From: Bordetella parapertussis
Lineage (GTDB): Bacteria > Pseudomonadota > Gammaproteobacteria > Burkholderiales > Burkholderiaceae_D
DNA length: 6,830 nucleotides
Reading direction: 5' to 3'
Assembly: GCA_945867725.1 (NCBI GenBank)
Contig: CAMBJI010000110.1
Location: 1 to 6,830, forward strand
Shown piece by piece: positions 1 to 6,405 of the stretch. The notes beneath the pieces were generated by a model. The model was not told the DNA's origin. It saw nothing but the letters and a program-made list of their open reading frames with translations, and made no database searches. Positions within the stretch are counted from its first letter, which is position 1. Every line of letters starts with the position of its first letter. Both the position numbers and the translations under genes were made by a program.

Positions 1-547
1 GGTCATGATCAATGGGCAGCATTTCACACCAGCGATTCGCAACCCAACCGGCATGATCAAGTTGGTGCGGCTCTGGGAAGGGGTTGACGAAACTGCGGCC
101 GGGATCTGCACTCGTGCGTTCCACTAATTCGTCTATCACGACGCGCAGTACACGACTGCAAACCGCCAGGGCATGGTCTGTTTGTTCAGTGGGGATTGTT
201 TCATCAGCACGCAGCGGCTCAGTGCGCGCTTCGAGCAGCTGATTTTTTTGTAGTCGGGTTTCAAGAATACGAAAGCGCGTACCACCTCGCGTTTGCAACA
301 ACAAGACGCCGAGATCAGGCATGTCCCACTCGACGATGTGCGCTTCTGTTCCCACTGAATACGGTTTAGCGGTCATGCCGACTTCGGTGCCAGTGCGGAT
401 CGCCACCACACCGAAGGGTGTGTTGGTTTTCATGCACGCGCGCACCATATCGACATAACGTGTTTCGAATACCCGCAAGGGCAGCACGCCGTCGGGAAAC
501 AGCACGGTTTTCAAAGGAAAAAGCGGTAACCACGCCGTATCACTCAT
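1..547 (-). CDS. LON substrate-binding (Lon N-terminal) domain protein, C-terminus cut by window edge
   Basis: My own minus-strand translation gives an open frame starting ATG at 547 (MSDTAWLPLFPLKTVLFPDG) and running without a stop to the left edge, about 182 codons. The opening PLFPLxxVLFPxGxLPLRVFExRY is the hallmark of the Lon protease N-terminal (PUA-like) domain, followed by a conserved FGVVxIRxGxEVG stretch. Stand-alone members of this family are usually about 200 residues, so only the last few residues should be missing. No ATPase or Ser-Lys protease domain could fit in so short a protein, so it is not Lon itself. The function of these single-domain proteins is not well defined; binding of protein substrates is inferred from the domain. 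It starts 19 bp after the rapZ stop on the same strand, with AGAAAG upstream as a possible ribosome binding site, so it is probably the last-known member of the ptsN operon. Confidence 0.85.
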   Translation of the reverse strand, partial: MSDTAWLPLFPLKTVLFPDGVLPLRVFETRYVDMVRACMKTNTPFGVVAIRTGTEVGMTAKPYSVGTEAHIVEWDMPDLGVLLLQTRGGTRFRILETRLQKNQLLEARTEPLRADETIPTEQTDHALAVCSRVLRVVIDELVERTSADPGRSFVNPFPEPHQLDHAGWVANRWCEMLPIDHD

Positions 548-566
548 CTCGGACTTTCTGTGTAGG

Positions 567-1436
567 TTATTGGGCCAGCTCGCGGTGACGCACCAGCACG
601 CGCGCTCGATCACGGAAATGTGTGGCCAGTTGCTCCACCATGAATACCGAACGGTGCTGACCACCTGTGCAGCCGATCGCAACCGTCAGATAGCTGCGAT
701 TGTCGCGCTCGAAGGCGGGTAGCCATTTTTCAACAAAAGACTGGATATCTGTCATCAGATGCATCGCATCCGGCTGCGCCTGCAGGAAATCGATCACAGG
801 CTGATCGCGACCTGTCAGCGGACGCAGCTGCTTGTCATAAAACGGATTCGGTACCACGCGTACATCAAAGACCAGATCGGCGTCGAGCGGCACGCCGAAT
901 TTGAAAGCAAACGATTCGAACAGCAGTGACAGCGACTTACCCTGATCCGTCTGCAGCAAATCGCGTATCCACTGGCGCAGCTGATTCGCCGACAAGCCCG
1001 ACGTGTCGATCAGATGACCGATGCCCTCGACACTCGATAGCATCTCGCGTTCCTGTCGAATGCATTCCATCAGCGTTGGCATGTCCGTCGGCTGACCATT
1101 CGGTGCAATACGGTGCGATAGCGGATGACTACGGCGGGTTTCGGAGAAGCGATTAATCAGCGATTCGGTTTTGGCGGTCAGAAAAATCACGTCCACATGA
1201 TGTCCCTGCTCTTTGAGCCAGAGCACGTCAGCGGGCAGGTCGGTCAGCGATGAGGCACTGCGCGCATCCACCGCAACAGCCAGATTTTGTGCGCCTTCGG
1301 TAATGCGGGTGGCCACCAGCGCGCGCAGCAAGGAAGGCGGCAGATTATCAACACAAAAATAACCCGTGTCTTCGAGTGCGTTGAGGCCGACGGATTTACC
1401 CGAGCCCGAGATACCAGTGAGGAGAACGATGCGCAT
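567..1436 (-). CDS. rapZ: RapZ family RNase adapter / nucleotide-binding protein
   Basis: This encodes 289 residues (E. coli RapZ has 284). The N-terminal P-loop domain carries Walker A GISGSGKS at residues 8-15 and the family motif VDNLPP near 29-34. The C-terminal domain carries DVRVVPNPFY...LRPLTGRD near 191-211 and the signature GCTGGQHRSV at 255-264. In E. coli RapZ binds the small RNAs GlmY and GlmZ and presents GlmZ to RNase E, so controlling GlmS and amino-sugar synthesis. Whether the same RNA partners exist here is unknown. The open frame can extend to a TTG at 1466, but the added MRRRSRYHVA is not family-like, and ATG at 1436 puts the P-loop at its usual position. Neither start has a clear Shine-Dalgarno sequence. 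The gene follows hprK by 68 bp, the usual order in betaproteobacteria. Confidence 0.95.
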   Translation of the reverse strand: MRIVLLTGISGSGKSVGLNALEDTGYFCVDNLPPSLLRALVATRITEGAQNLAVAVDARSASSLTDLPADVLWLKEQGHHVDVIFLTAKTESLINRFSETRRSHPLSHRIAPNGQPTDMPTLMECIRQEREMLSSVEGIGHLIDTSGLSANQLRQWIRDLLQTDQGKSLSLLFESFAFKFGVPLDADLVFDVRVVPNPFYDKQLRPLTGRDQPVIDFLQAQPDAMHLMTDIQSFVEKWLPAFERDNRSYLTVAIGCTGGQHRSVFMVEQLATHFRDRARVLVRHRELAQ

Positions 1437-1448
1437 GGCAACATGATA

Positions 1449-1464
1449 GCGGCTTCGGCGCCGC
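1449..1464 (-). promoter_or_regulatory. GC-rich hairpin just upstream of the rapZ start
   Basis: The sequence GCGGC, six bases, GCCGC forms a perfect 5-bp GC stem that ends 12 bases before the chosen rapZ ATG. It lies in the hprK-rapZ spacer and has no U-tract, so it is not a normal terminator. It could slow ribosome loading or protect a processed mRNA end. This is inference from the inverted repeat alone. Confidence 0.3.
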
Positions 1465-1504
1465 AAGGTTTGGAGCGGGTTCCGTCGTCAGGCGAGAGAG
1501 GCGA

Positions 1505-2455
1505 TCATTCGGGTGGTTGTTCGCCGCCCATCGCTTGCTGCTGTCGGTCCATGAACTCGGCCAGCGTGTCGATGCCGCGCATTTGCAGAATAGTATTGCG
1601 CACAGCAGCCTCGAGCAGTACCGAGATATTGCGGCCGGCTTCTACCGGGATCACGACTTTGCGTATCTGCAGGCCAAGGACTTCCTGTGTTTGCTGATCC
1701 AGCGGTAGACGCTCGTAGTTTTCTTCCAGTGTCTTCCGGCGCACCAGATGCACGATGAGTTTCAAGCGCATCTTCCGGCGCACCGCAGTCTCGCCAAAAA
1801 TAGTCCGGATATCCAGCAGCCCGAGACCGCGTACCTCCAGCAGGTTTTGCAGCAGCGCCGGACAACGGCCCTCGATCATGTTCGGCGCAATACGTGAAAA
1901 CTCCACGGCATCGTCGGCGATCAGGCCGTGGTTACGCGAAATGAGTTCCAGACCCAACTCACTTTTACCCAGTCCAGATTCACCCGTAATCAGTACACCC
2001 ACACCGAGTACATCCATGAACACACCATGCATAGTGACGCGTGTCGCCAGCTTTTTCGAAAGATAAACGCGCAGGTAGTCAATCACTTGCGCCGCTGGCA
2101 GCGAGGTGGTGAGGAGCGGAATATTTTTTTCGTCGCAGACACTGACGATCTGCGGGTGGGCGGGCAGTGATTGCGCGATGATGAAAGCGGGTGGTTCCCC
2201 TGCGACGAGCTCGCGCGTTTGCGCGGTGCGACTGTTATCAGAAATGCGCAGCAGGTAATCGACTTCTTGTTGTCCGAACACCTGAATACGACTGGGGTGA
2301 ATCAGATTCAGGTGACCGACCTGATCGGCTGCAGAGGCGGCGTCGCCAAAAATAAGGCGATCCTTGCCGTTTCGTCCCGCCAGCCAGTTCAGTTTCAGTG
2401 TTTTGAGGTTGTCCTCGTACAGTTGTTCAATCGACAGAGGCGTGGTGAGTGGCAT
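1505..2455 (-). CDS. hprK: HPr kinase/phosphorylase
   Basis: This encodes 316 residues, normal for the family (about 310-320). HprK phosphorylates a regulatory serine of HPr with ATP or pyrophosphate and also removes that phosphate. The N-terminal domain spans about residues 1-130. The catalytic C-terminal domain has His143 in [18 protein letters not shown], Walker A GESGLGKS at 158-165, the acidic pair Asp181-Asp182 in LIADDAVE, and the HprK signature [12 protein letters not shown] at 205-216. PVEAGRN at 270-276 matches the conserved C-terminal loop. All expected catalytic residues are present, so the enzyme should be active. It starts 16 bp after the ptsN stop with no clear ribosome binding site, which suggests translational coupling to ptsN. 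HPr and enzyme I genes are not in the window. No sugar-specific EIIBC is encoded nearby, consistent with a regulatory PTS. Confidence 0.97.
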   Translation of the reverse strand: MPLTTPLSIEQLYEDNLKTLKLNWLAGRNGKDRLIFGDAASAADQVGHLNLIHPSRIQVFGQQEVDYLLRISDNSRTAQTRELVAGEPPAFIIAQSLPAHPQIVSVCDEKNIPLLTTSLPAAQVIDYLRVYLSKKLATRVTMHGVFMDVLGVGVLITGESGLGKSELGLELISRNHGLIADDAVEFSRIAPNMIEGRCPALLQNLLEVRGLGLLDIRTIFGETAVRRKMRLKLIVHLVRRKTLEENYERLPLDQQTQEVLGLQIRKVVIPVEAGRNISVLLEAAVRNTILQMRGIDTLAEFMDRQQQAMGGEQPPE

Positions 2456-2471
2456 TATCGACGCGCTGGAC

Positions 2472-2945
2472 TCAGGCGATGTTGCGCTCGGCGGGCTGCC
2501 AGCTCACCAGCCGATCGTACAAAGACTTGGCATCAACATCTTCGTTCATCGCGCTTCTGAAATTTTTGTCGGAAAACATTTCGGCGATTTCCGAAAGAAT
2601 TTCAAGATGCTGCTGGGTCACATTGTCCGGTATCAGCAGAAAGATCAGCAGTTTGACCGGCTCACCATCTGGGGATTCGAAAGGAATGGGTTCCGACAAT
2701 CTGACAAAAGCCGCCAGTGGCGCCTTCAGGCCGCGTATGCGGCCATGAGGCACAGCGACGCCCTGTCCGAGCCCGGTGGAGCCCAGTCGCTCGCGCGCAA
2801 AGAGGTTGTCTGAAACGGTGGAGCGGGCGATCCCGCAATTGTTCTCGAAAATCAGGCCGGCCTGCTCGAATGCTCGCTTTTTGCTTGAGCACTCCAAGTC
2901 GAGGACGACATTGGTTTCCGGGAGAATCTGGCTGAAATGAGTCAT
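2472..2945 (-). CDS. ptsN: Nitrogen regulatory PTS protein EIIA-Ntr
   Basis: This encodes 157 residues, the usual size of EIIA-Ntr. The PTS EIIA type-2 domain covers nearly the whole protein. The phospho-accepting histidine is His67 in [13 protein letters not shown], and [11 protein letters not shown] near 20-30 matches the conserved N-terminal helix. [23 protein letters not shown] near 99-121 is the typical core strand and helix. In the PTS-Ntr chain phosphate passes from enzyme I-Ntr to NPr/HPr to EIIA-Ntr, which then regulates partners such as potassium uptake and sensor kinases; the partners here are unknown. An in-frame GTG at 2957 would add four residues (MRRV), but the family normally starts close to this ATG. 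It leads the ptsN-hprK-rapZ cluster. Usually hpf and rpoN sit directly upstream in relatives; here queF does instead. Confidence 0.96.
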   Translation of the reverse strand: MTHFSQILPETNVVLDLECSSKKRAFEQAGLIFENNCGIARSTVSDNLFARERLGSTGLGQGVAVPHGRIRGLKAPLAAFVRLSEPIPFESPDGEPVKLLIFLLIPDNVTQQHLEILSEIAEMFSDKNFRSAMNEDVDAKSLYDRLVSWQPAERNIA

Positions 2946-2975
2946 AACACGTCGCACTTAAATCAATCGCCCCGA

Positions 2976-2981
2976 ATTATA
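2976..2981 (-). promoter_or_regulatory. Possible -10 element for the ptsN operon
   Basis: On the minus strand the hexamer is a perfect TATAAT, ending 30 bases before the ptsN ATG and giving a leader of roughly 20-25 bases. No good TTGACA-like -35 box is found at 16-18 bp spacing, so the call rests on the -10 alone. The hexamer lies inside an inverted repeat GCCCCG (2969-2974) and CGGGGC (2992-2997), which could be an operator. Confidence 0.35.
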
Positions 2982-3018
2982 GGTGACTTCCCGGGGCATC
3001 TGGGGTCAGTTTGCCAGC

Positions 3019-3045
3019 CCTGTCTTCCCTCAGAGGGAAGACGGG
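3019..3045. repeat. Perfect hairpin-forming inverted repeat upstream of ptsN
   Basis: The core TCTTCCCTCAGAGGGAAGA (3023-3041) is a perfect palindrome about a central A. Pairing extends through G3022-C3042, a T-G wobble, and two further G-C pairs to 3019 and 3045. No T-run follows on either strand, so a rho-independent terminator is unlikely. It could be a protein-binding operator, an mRNA hairpin in the queF 3' region, or a transcript-end stabiliser. Confidence 0.6.
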
Positions 3046-3169
3046 TCGCGAAGGCCGTTGTATTCAATAAGCGGCTGTCGCGACATGGGTGCTGAGCATT
3101 GCCCGGGCGCCAAATCTATACCTGCCGGCGTGCCTTGGCAATCGCTTTTCGAAAAACCGTTGCTTTGCG

Positions 3170-3183
3170 TGGCAAGCTTGCCA
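3170..3183. repeat. 14-bp perfect palindrome downstream of queF
   Basis: TGGCAAGCTTGCCA is identical to its reverse complement. It lies 43 bp past the queF stop codon on the queF transcript. As RNA it could fold as a TGGCA/TGCCA stem with an AGCU loop, and a short GGTTTTTC follows 13 bases later, so a weak terminator is possible. As DNA it could be a dimer-binding site. Confidence 0.5.
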
Positions 3184-3225
3184 TCAGCTTGTTGTTGGAG
3201 ACTGCCTGAGTACGTGGCTGGCGGC

Positions 3226-4065
3226 TCATTGCCTTGCATTTCGTGCATTGAGTGGCATTTTTGACAGCGAAAAATTGCTGCGCCATGGATTGATGTCAAT
3301 ACCGCCGCGTCGGGTATACCGCGCCAGGACCATCAGTTTGGTGGGCTTACAGGTCGTTAACAAGTCCATGAAAATTCGCTCGACACAGTGCTCGTGAAAC
3401 TCCTGATGCTGGCGAAATCCGATCAGATACGTCAGCAAAGCCGCCTGATCCATCGCGGGGCCCGTGTAGCGGATCTGTATGCTGGCCCAGTCGGGCTGAT
3501 TCGTGACCGGGCAATTCGACTTGAGCAAATGCGATACCAGCGTCTCCTGAACTGGCGGGGCCTTGGTATTTGACTTGAGTTGTGCGGGATTCGGTTGATA
3601 GTCATTGACCTCGATATCCAGACGATCAAGCAGCAAACCGTCGAGTTCACCCATGAGCGTTTGACCGAATGATTCACTGGTATTGAGCATGACCTGCACC
3701 GGCGCGCCGAAGGCGGCGGACAGATCGGCTTGTAGCAAGGACTGCACTGCATCAGGTCCGGCCATGCGTGACTGGTTCAGCGAATTCATGTACAGCTTCA
3801 TCGATTTTGATTCGACAATATGGGGTGAATCAGCCGGGACCTGTACCGTTGCTATTCCCACCTGGGGCTTGCCACGCAGGTTGAGCCAGGACATTTCGTA
3901 GGCATTCCAGATGTCCATGCCAAAAAACGGCAGCGTGGCGCTGATGCCCAGCGTATTGCGCTTTTCGGCGCGCGGCATCGCGAACAATAGCCCGGGGTCA
4001 TAGGTGGCAGGGTAGAAAGATGTCTGGCCCAGTGGCGGTAGTGCAGGTGGTTGCTTGTCGCTCAT
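3226..4065 (-). CDS. queF: NADPH-dependent 7-cyano-7-deazaguanine reductase, long-form QueF
   Basis: This encodes 279 residues (E. coli QueF has 282), the bimodular long form. QueF reduces the nitrile preQ0 to the amine preQ1 with two NADPH, a step in making the tRNA base queuosine, in the cytoplasm. The QueF motif ESKSMKLYMNSLNQSR is at 85-100. The catalytic cysteine is Cys185 in LLKSNCPVTNQPDW, with the proton-donor aspartate Asp192. FHEHCVERI near 223-231 and ARYTRRGGIDINPWRS at 248-263 are conserved near the C-terminus. ATG at 4065 has CGAGA about seven bases upstream as a plausible ribosome binding site. It follows ilvA by 67 bp on the same strand. No other queuosine gene and no preQ1-riboswitch-like pseudoknot is evident in that short spacer. 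Confidence 0.97.
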   Translation of the reverse strand: MSDKQPPALPPLGQTSFYPATYDPGLLFAMPRAEKRNTLGISATLPFFGMDIWNAYEMSWLNLRGKPQVGIATVQVPADSPHIVESKSMKLYMNSLNQSRMAGPDAVQSLLQADLSAAFGAPVQVMLNTSESFGQTLMGELDGLLLDRLDIEVNDYQPNPAQLKSNTKAPPVQETLVSHLLKSNCPVTNQPDWASIQIRYTGPAMDQAALLTYLIGFRQHQEFHEHCVERIFMDLLTTCKPTKLMVLARYTRRGGIDINPWRSNFSLSKMPLNARNARQ

Positions 4066-4091
4066 CGATATCTCGGTGTTTGGAATAACGA

Positions 4092-4108
4092 GTGCTGGTC
4101 AACAGCAC
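4092..4108 (-). promoter_or_regulatory. Small hairpin in the ilvA-queF spacer
   Basis: GTGCTG, five bases, CAGCAC forms a perfect 6-bp stem, centred between the ilvA stop and the queF start. It lacks a U-tract (the bases that follow are TCGTTATTCC), so full termination is doubtful. It may mark partial termination or an mRNA processing site between two functionally unrelated genes. Confidence 0.3.
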
Positions 4109-4132
4109 CTCGCCATGGGTGGGGTCTGCGGC

Positions 4133-5656
4133 TTACAAAAACAAGCGATACGCCGGATTGTCGCTTTCATCCCAGTAGCGATAACCCAGCGTGGCAAGAA
4201 AATCGCGAAAACGTTTCATCTCAGCTCTGGGCACCTGCAGACCGACCAGCACGCGTCCCACATCGCCCCCCTGATTGCGGTAATGAAAGAGGCTGATATT
4301 CCAGTTCGGCGCCAAACTGTCCAGAAAGCGTATCAGCGCGCCCGGCCGTTCCGGAAATTCGAAGCGGTACATCAATTCGTTATTTGCCAGCGCACTCTTA
4401 CCCCCGACCAAATGACGAACGTGCTGTTTGGCCAGTTCATCCTGCGTCAAGTCAATCGTCTTGAAACCTTGCTTGCGAAACTGTTTCGAGATGCGTTCGG
4501 GTTCATCGCGGTTGGCGATTTGCAGACCCACGAAGACATGCGCCTCCCGCGAATCGCTAATACGGTAATTGAATTCCGTCACCGCGCGCGGGCCGATGGT
4601 CTGACAAAAGCGACGGAAGCTGCCGAGTTCTTCTGGAATCGTGACGGCGAATACGGCTTCCTTTGATTCGCCGACCTGAGCACGTTCAGCAACAAAACCC
4701 AAGCGATCGAAATTCATATTGGCGCCACAGGCAATCGCGACCAGCGTCTCATTGCGCAGAGGCTTTCTATTTTGCTTAAAACGATCAACATAAGCCTTAG
4801 CACCTGCAATCGCCAAAGCCCCTGCTGGTTCGAGAATGCTGCGCGTGTCCGTGAACACATCCTTGATCGCAGCACACACCGCATCGGTATCGACGAGAAT
4901 CATTTCATCGACATACTCGCGTGCAAGACGAAAGGTTTCTTCGCCCACTTGCTTGACAGCCGTGCCATCAGAAAACAAACCCACATCCTGCAGCATTACA
5001 CGACGACCTGAAGCAAGTGAGCGCGTCATCGCATCCGAATCCGTGGTTTGCACGCCAATCACTTTTACCTCCGGCCGAACTGCTTTGATGTACGCCGCCA
5101 CGCCGCTGATCAGACCACCGCCACCGACGGCCACAAACACGGCATGGATTGGCCCCGGATGCTGACGCAGAATCTCCATACCGATGGTGCCCTGACCGGC
5201 AATGACATCCGGATCATCGAACGGATGAACGAAACACAGCTTGTGTTTTTTCTCCAGTATCAATGCGTGTTGGTGAGCATCCGAATACGAATCACCATGC
5301 AACACCACTTCACCACCCCGTGCGCGCACCGCATCGATTTTGACAGCGGGAGTCGTCGTCGGCATCACAATCACCGCGCGACAACCCAGCGTACTGGCGG
5401 AGAGCGCCACCCCTTGCGCATGATTACCCGCAGAAGCGCAAATCACGCCGCGCTTAAGTTGAGCCGGTGGCAAATGCGCCATCTTGTTGTAAGCGCCACG
5501 CAGCTTGAAGCTGAACACGCTTTGCATGTCTTCGCGCTTGAAGTAAATCCGGTTGCCGGTACGTTGCGACAGATTGGGCGCTAATTCCAGCGGTGTTTCT
5601 ATCGCCAGATCATAGACGCGGGAGGTGAGAATTTTTTTAAGGTAATCAATTCGCAT
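4133..5656 (-). CDS. ilvA: Biosynthetic threonine deaminase (threonine ammonia-lyase)
   Basis: This encodes 507 residues from ATG 5656 (E. coli IlvA has 514). It converts L-threonine to 2-oxobutanoate and ammonia, the first committed step to isoleucine, using pyridoxal phosphate. The fold-type II catalytic domain covers about 1-325. The PLP lysine is Lys51 in FKREDMQSVFSFKLRGAYN, SAGNHAQG lies at 75-82, the phosphate-binding GGGG at 178-181, and CGAN near 310-313. Two ACT-like regulatory domains follow at about 332-405 and 425-497, the layout of the isoleucine-inhibited form; the catabolic short form lacks them. The open frame extends 79 codons further upstream to 5893, but that part overlaps the divergent yqaA and does not look like IlvA. 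GAG six bases before ATG 5656 is a modest ribosome binding site. Confidence 0.97.
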   Translation of the reverse strand: MRIDYLKKILTSRVYDLAIETPLELAPNLSQRTGNRIYFKREDMQSVFSFKLRGAYNKMAHLPPAQLKRGVICASAGNHAQGVALSASTLGCRAVIVMPTTTPAVKIDAVRARGGEVVLHGDSYSDAHQHALILEKKHKLCFVHPFDDPDVIAGQGTIGMEILRQHPGPIHAVFVAVGGGGLISGVAAYIKAVRPEVKVIGVQTTDSDAMTRSLASGRRVMLQDVGLFSDGTAVKQVGEETFRLAREYVDEMILVDTDAVCAAIKDVFTDTRSILEPAGALAIAGAKAYVDRFKQNRKPLRNETLVAIACGANMNFDRLGFVAERAQVGESKEAVFAVTIPEELGSFRRFCQTIGPRAVTEFNYRISDSREAHVFVGLQIANRDEPERISKQFRKQGFKTIDLTQDELAKQHVRHLVGGKSALANNELMYRFEFPERPGALIRFLDSLAPNWNISLFHYRNQGGDVGRVLVGLQVPRAEMKRFRDFLATLGYRYWDESDNPAYRLFL

Positions 5657-5657
5657 G

Positions 5658-5673
5658 ATGAGCTCATTATAAT
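5658..5673. promoter_or_regulatory. Compact divergent promoter region for ilvA and yqaA
   Basis: The two start codons are 43 bp apart. ATGAGCTCAT (5658-5667) and ATTATAAT (5666-5673) are overlapping perfect palindromes, so a TATAAT -10 exists on both strands: 5668-5673 on plus for yqaA and 5666-5671 on minus for ilvA. The plus element would give a leader of about 20 bases. The minus element ends only nine bases before the ilvA ATG, so the ilvA message would have almost no leader. No good -35 boxes are visible for either. Confidence 0.4.
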
Positions 5674-5699
5674 GGAGCCCCCTTCTCTCAGAGCGCAGA

Positions 5700-6185
5700 A
5701 TGAACGCAGTCATCGATCCCTTGTTGGCAGCGCTCGCGGTTCCCTCGCTCAGTTTGCCAGCACTATTCATCATCAGTCTGCTGTCGGCAACGTTGTTGCC
5801 CATGGGTTCCGAACCTGCGTTGTTTGCGGTGGTCAAAGTAACTCCCAGTTTGTTCTGGCCTGCGCTCATTGTGGCCACGCTGGGCAACACCATCGGTGGT
5901 GCTATTAGCTACGGGATGGGTTACGGCGCAAAAAATGTCTTGGCGAAAGAAAGGGGATCTCGCTGGTTTGGCTGGCTGCAGCGTTTCGGACCCAAGACAT
6001 TGCTGCTGTCCTGGTTACCCGTGGTTGGGGATCCTTTGTGCACGCTGGCGGGCTGGCTGAAAATGCCGTTCTGGCAGAGTCTGATCTACATGGCAATCGG
6101 CAAATTTCTGCGCTATCTGACAGCGACTGCGCTCCTGATGCTGGTGCCTGATGGTGTCTGGCATCGCCTACTGCCGTGGTTTTAA
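5700..6185 (+). CDS. yqaA: YqaA family inner-membrane protein (SNARE-associated/DedA-related)
   Basis: This encodes 161 residues (E. coli YqaA has 142). Matches to the YqaA pattern are SATLLPMGSEP at 29-39, GNTIGGAISYGMGYG at 62-76, RFGPKTLLLSWLPVVGD at 95-111, CTLAGWLKM at 114-122 and GKFLRY at 134-139. Hydrophobic segments near 8-35, 40-72, 100-120 and 125-150 indicate an integral membrane protein with a DedA-like re-entrant layout. DedA relatives are linked to membrane homeostasis and lipid or proton-coupled transport, but YqaA itself has no firm function that I know. ATG 5700 is preceded by GAG with a six-base spacing. It is transcribed away from ilvA and stands alone, with no partner gene before the next start at 6445. 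Confidence 0.9.
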   Translation: MNAVIDPLLAALAVPSLSLPALFIISLLSATLLPMGSEPALFAVVKVTPSLFWPALIVATLGNTIGGAISYGMGYGAKNVLAKERGSRWFGWLQRFGPKTLLLSWLPVVGDPLCTLAGWLKMPFWQSLIYMAIGKFLRYLTATALLMLVPDGVWHRLLPWF

Positions 6186-6227
6186 GAGGCTCCTACAAAA
6201 AGCCGCTGGCGTTGTTTCAGCCCTTGT

Positions 6228-6297
6228 GGCGGGTGCTGGCGTACTCGCCATTACGCGCCCTGCGGGGGGATCCAGCGTCTTTCGTTGCGCACCCGCC
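6228..6297. repeat. Inverted-repeat element, REP- or MITE-like
   Basis: The outer arms GGCGGGTGC (6228-6236) and GCACCCGCC (6289-6297) are perfect 9-bp inverted repeats 52 bp apart. Inside, TGGCG-TACT-CGCCA (6237-6250) forms a 5-bp hairpin, and CCC-TGC-GGG a further small one at 6258-6266. Read on the minus strand the right half (GCGCAACGAAAGACGCTGGA then TCCCC) resembles, from memory, a short interspersed repeat common between genes of many proteobacteria. AAAAAGCC occurs on both sides (6197-6204 and 6352-6359), perhaps by chance. No transposase is present. Confidence 0.5.
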
Positions 6298-6405
6298 GAC
6301 TTCAACAAATAAAAATACGAAGCGACGTAAGCTCGAAAGCCAAACGGCGCAAAAAAGCCACAGTCTTTAGAGGGCTTACACCGCTCATTGTGCATCGCGG
6401 TAGGC

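Larger units (their letters stand above)
2946..3225. other. Non-coding gap between queF and ptsN, rich in palindromes
   Basis: These 280 bp hold no credible gene; open frames here are short and lack family features. By eye the gap holds several perfect palindromes: a 27-base hairpin at 3019-3045, TGTCGCGACA at 3076-3085, GCCCGGGC at 3101-3108, TTTTCGAAAA at 3146-3155 and TGGCAAGCTTGCCA at 3170-3183. No classic hairpin plus U-tract terminator for queF is visible. The region probably includes the 3' end of the queF transcript and the promoter and leader of ptsN. Confidence 0.7.

Noticed and set aside
1450..1459. UUCG-type tetraloop hairpin on the plus strand
   Set aside because: It would form only in plus-strand RNA, and no plus-strand transcript is expected here; the minus-strand reading has a different loop.
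1437..1466. 10-residue extension of RapZ from TTG
   Set aside because: It would move the P-loop away from its usual place near the N-terminus and has no ribosome binding site.
3030..3299. 89-residue minus-strand frame with a CxxCH heme-like motif (RCQKCHSM)
   Set aside because: The motif falls where the frame overlaps the 3' end of queF in another reading frame. There is no signal peptide and the rest has low-complexity, non-family sequence, so the CxxCH is most likely chance.
4066..4132. preQ1 riboswitch upstream of queF
   Set aside because: The 67-bp spacer shows only one simple 6-bp hairpin and no A-rich tail forming the expected pseudoknot.
4055..4666. 203-residue plus-strand frame opposite the 3' end of ilvA
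   Set aside because: Antisense shadow of the conserved ACT-like domains; composition follows the codon pattern of ilvA.
5048..5584. 178-residue plus-strand frame inside ilvA
   Set aside because: Lies entirely opposite well-conserved ilvA coding sequence and has no recognisable motif.
5657..5893. 79-codon N-terminal extension of IlvA
   Set aside because: It overlaps yqaA on the other strand, lacks IlvA-like sequence, and ATG 5656 gives the normal family length.
6168..6395. 75-residue minus-strand frame
   Set aside because: It is mostly a translation of the inverted-repeat element and the end of yqaA; repeats of this kind commonly create such false genes.
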